DNA of 64,000 nucleotides, taken from positions 1,870,938 to 1,934,937 of the forward strand of contig CALYLW010000067.1 of assembly GCA_944989445.1 (NCBI GenBank). Reading direction: 5' to 3'. The notes under the pieces are model-generated. The model did no database searches and was not told where the DNA came from. It saw only the letters and a program-made list of their open reading frames with translations. The DNA is from Ampullaceana balthica. Taxonomy: Eukaryota; Mollusca; Gastropoda; Lymnaeidae. The translations under genes were made by a program, and so were the position numbers. Positions 61,979 to 64,000 of this stretch are shown piece by piece (within the stretch, counting starts at the first letter, position 1; every line of letters starts with the position of its first letter).

Positions 61979-62239
61979 TGGAAAGTAATAGAGAAGTATT
62001 GAAACGTATTAGAGACGTGTCGTTGTTCTTAACAAAACAAGGTTTCCCATTCTTGCTTTAGTGATGGGAATTGTAGATAGACTTGAAATTGTTATCTTTA
62101 TTAGCCAAATATGATTCAACTTTGGACAGTCATCTGAAGTTTGAACAGAAAAATGAACTTTATTTAAGTCATGATGAGCAAAATGATTTAATTTAATCAC
62201 TCGCATCTGAATTATCGGCGACAATTGATAATGAAGTTA

Positions 62240-64000
62240 TCATCATCATCATGTAGGGCCCTGGCCTGCTCCACCACATCATCATCATGTAGGGCCCTGG
62301 CCTGCTCCACCACATCATCATCATGTAGGGCCCTGGCCTGCTCCACCACATCATCATCATGTAGGGCCCTGGCCTGCTCCACCACATCATCATCATGTAG
62401 GGCCCTGGCCTGCTCCACCACATCATCATCATGTAGGGCCCTGGCCTGCTCCACCACATCATCATCATGTAGGGCCCTGGCCTGCTCCACCACATCATCA
62501 TCATGTAGGGCCCTGGCCTGCTCCACCACATCATCATCATGTAGGGCCCTGGCCTGCTCCACCACATCATCATCATGTAGGGCCCTGGCCTGCTCCACCA
62601 CATCATCATCATGTAGGGCCCTGGCCTGCTCCACCACATCATCATCATGTAGGGCCCTGGCCTGCTCCACCACATCATCATCATGTAGGGCCCTGGCCTG
62701 CTCCACCACATCATCATCATGTAGGGCCCTGGCCTGCTCCACCACATCATCATCATGTAGGGCCCTGGCCTGCTCCACCACATCATCATCATGTAGGGCC
62801 CTGGCCTGCTCCACCACATCATCATCATGTAGGGCCCTGGCCTGCTCCACCACATCATCATCATGTAGGGCCCTGGCCTGCTCCACCACATCATCATCAT
62901 GTAGGGCCCTGGCCTGCTCCACCACATCATCATCATGTAGGGCCCTGGCCTGCTCCACCACATCATCATGTAGGGCCCTGGCCTGCTCCACCACATCATC
63001 ATCATGTAGGGCCCTGGCCTGCTCCACCACATCATCATGTAGGGCCCTGGCCTGCTCCACCACATCATCATCATGTAGGGCCCTGGCCTGCTCCACCACA
63101 TCATCATGTAGGGCCCTGGCCTGCTCCACCACATCATCATCATGTAGGGCCCTGGCCTGCTCCACCACATCATCATGTAGGGCCCTGGCCTGCTCCACCA
63201 CATCATCATGTAGGGCCCTGGCCTGCTCCACCACATCATCATCATGTAGGGCCCTGGCCTGCTCCACCACATCATCATCATGTAGGGCCCTGGCCTGCTC
63301 CACCACATCATCATCATGTAGGGCCCTGGCCTGCTCCACCACATCATCATCATGTAGGGCCCTGGCCTGCTCCACCACATCATCATCATGTAGGGCCCTG
63401 GCCTGCTCCACCACATCATCATCATGTAGGGCCCTGGCCTGCTCCACCACATCATCATCATGTAGGGCCCTGGCCTGCTCCACCACATCATCATCATGTA
63501 GGGCCCTGGCCTGCTCCACCACATCATCATCATGTAGGGCCCTGGCCTGCTCCACCACATCATCATGTAGGGCCCTGGCCTGCTCCACCACATCATCATC
63601 ATGTAGGGCCCTGGCCTGCTCCACCACATCATGGCCTGCTCCACCACCTGGCCTGCTCCACCACATCATCATCATGTAGGGCCCTGGCCTGCTCCACCAC
63701 ATCATGGCCTGCTCCACCACCTGGCCTGCTCCACCACATCATCATCAGTAGGGCCCTGGCCTGCTCCACCACATCATCATGTAGGGCCCTGGCCTGCTCC
63801 ACCACATCATCATCATGTAGGGCCCTGGCCTGCTCCACCACATCATCATGTAGGGCCCTGGCCTGCTCCACCACATCATCATCATGTAGGGCCCTGGCCT
63901 GCTCCACCACATCATCATGTAGGGCCCTGGCCTGCTCCACCACATCATCATCATGTAGGGCCCTGGCCTGCTCCACCACATCATCACTGTAGGGCCCTGG
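62240..64000. repeat. 36-bp GC-rich satellite running off the window edge
   Basis: About 49 copies of a 36-bp unit (CATGTAGGGCCCTGGCCTGC, CTCCACCACATCATCAT), with 33-bp versions missing one CAT. Units of 36 and 33 keep frame, giving very long open frames on both strands, so coding is not implied. Two units near 63630-63750 carry a rearranged, shorter form. Confidence 0.95.

Noticed and set aside
62193..63987. Very long open frames (over 480 codons) on both strands
   Set aside because: They are produced by a 36/33-bp tandem repeat without stop codons; no start context, splice site or non-repeat protein sequence supports translation.

Overview
The window is eukaryotic nuclear DNA: AT-rich, intron-containing, and dense in minisatellites and transposon debris. 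The mix of tRNA-headed SINEs, a LINE with an AAGAT-type tail, Helitron-like repeats, hAT fragments and very long minisatellites suggests a mollusc, most likely a gastropod. That organism call is inference from repeat style. Most short open reading frames here are accidental or lie in tandem repeats.

The real gene content is a local family of small single-pass membrane proteins of the Shisa-like / CYYR1-like (cysteine- and tyrosine-rich) type. I reconstruct them from splice sites, because each is split into four short exons. Gene A (exons 3-4 only, 11112-12575), gene B (complete, 19308-24649), gene C (complete, 29087-36658) and gene D (39442-44420) are on the + strand; gene E (exons 4-2, 54277-60043) is on the - strand, converging on gene D. 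Wherever the junctions can be read they keep the same phases (exon1/2 phase 1, exon2/3 phase 2, exon3/4 phase 1). Exon roles are also constant: 1 signal peptide, 2 Cys-rich ectodomain with C-x3-CCG-x5/6-CC, 3 transmembrane helix, 4 Pro/Tyr-rich cytoplasmic tail. The tails differ sharply: PPxY motifs in A and B, about 12-13 copies of a 15-residue repeat in C, about 30 copies of a 5-residue PGAYP/PGANP repeat in D, and a Pro/Tyr-rich tail with an apparent frameshift in E.

Minisatellites occupy many introns and flanks: 35 bp at 3985-4640, 41 bp at 11390-12430, 25 bp at 13336-15080, 52 bp at 15832-17025, 23 bp at 23355-23660, 27 bp at 32627-32890, 44 bp at 42200-43140, 24 bp at 44705-45080, 29 bp at 52656-52948, 35 bp at 56941-59935 and 36 bp at 62240-64000. 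The array in gene E intron 2 is special: its unit is a copy of the exon 2 / intron 2 boundary, so about 85 copies of the 5' splice site lie in series.

Mobile elements, layout: 95-2551 is a SINE with a 13-bp target duplication, itself interrupted by a 1.96-kb hAT element and a second SINE. 5461-7294 is a decayed hAT transposase. 8249-9174 holds a Helitron-like fragment and a MITE. 20.9-23.2 kb and 24.9-25.8 kb hold repeats and MITEs in and after gene B. 30.1-32.2 kb is a nested block in gene C intron 1. 40.5-41.5 kb is a LINE in gene D intron 2. 45.5-47.6 kb is a run of hairpin-ended repeats, 47.8-49.8 kb LINE fragments, 50.15-52.53 kb a Helitron-like element, 55.7-56.2 kb a hAT MITE containing a SINE, and 61.1-62.0 kb two SINEs.
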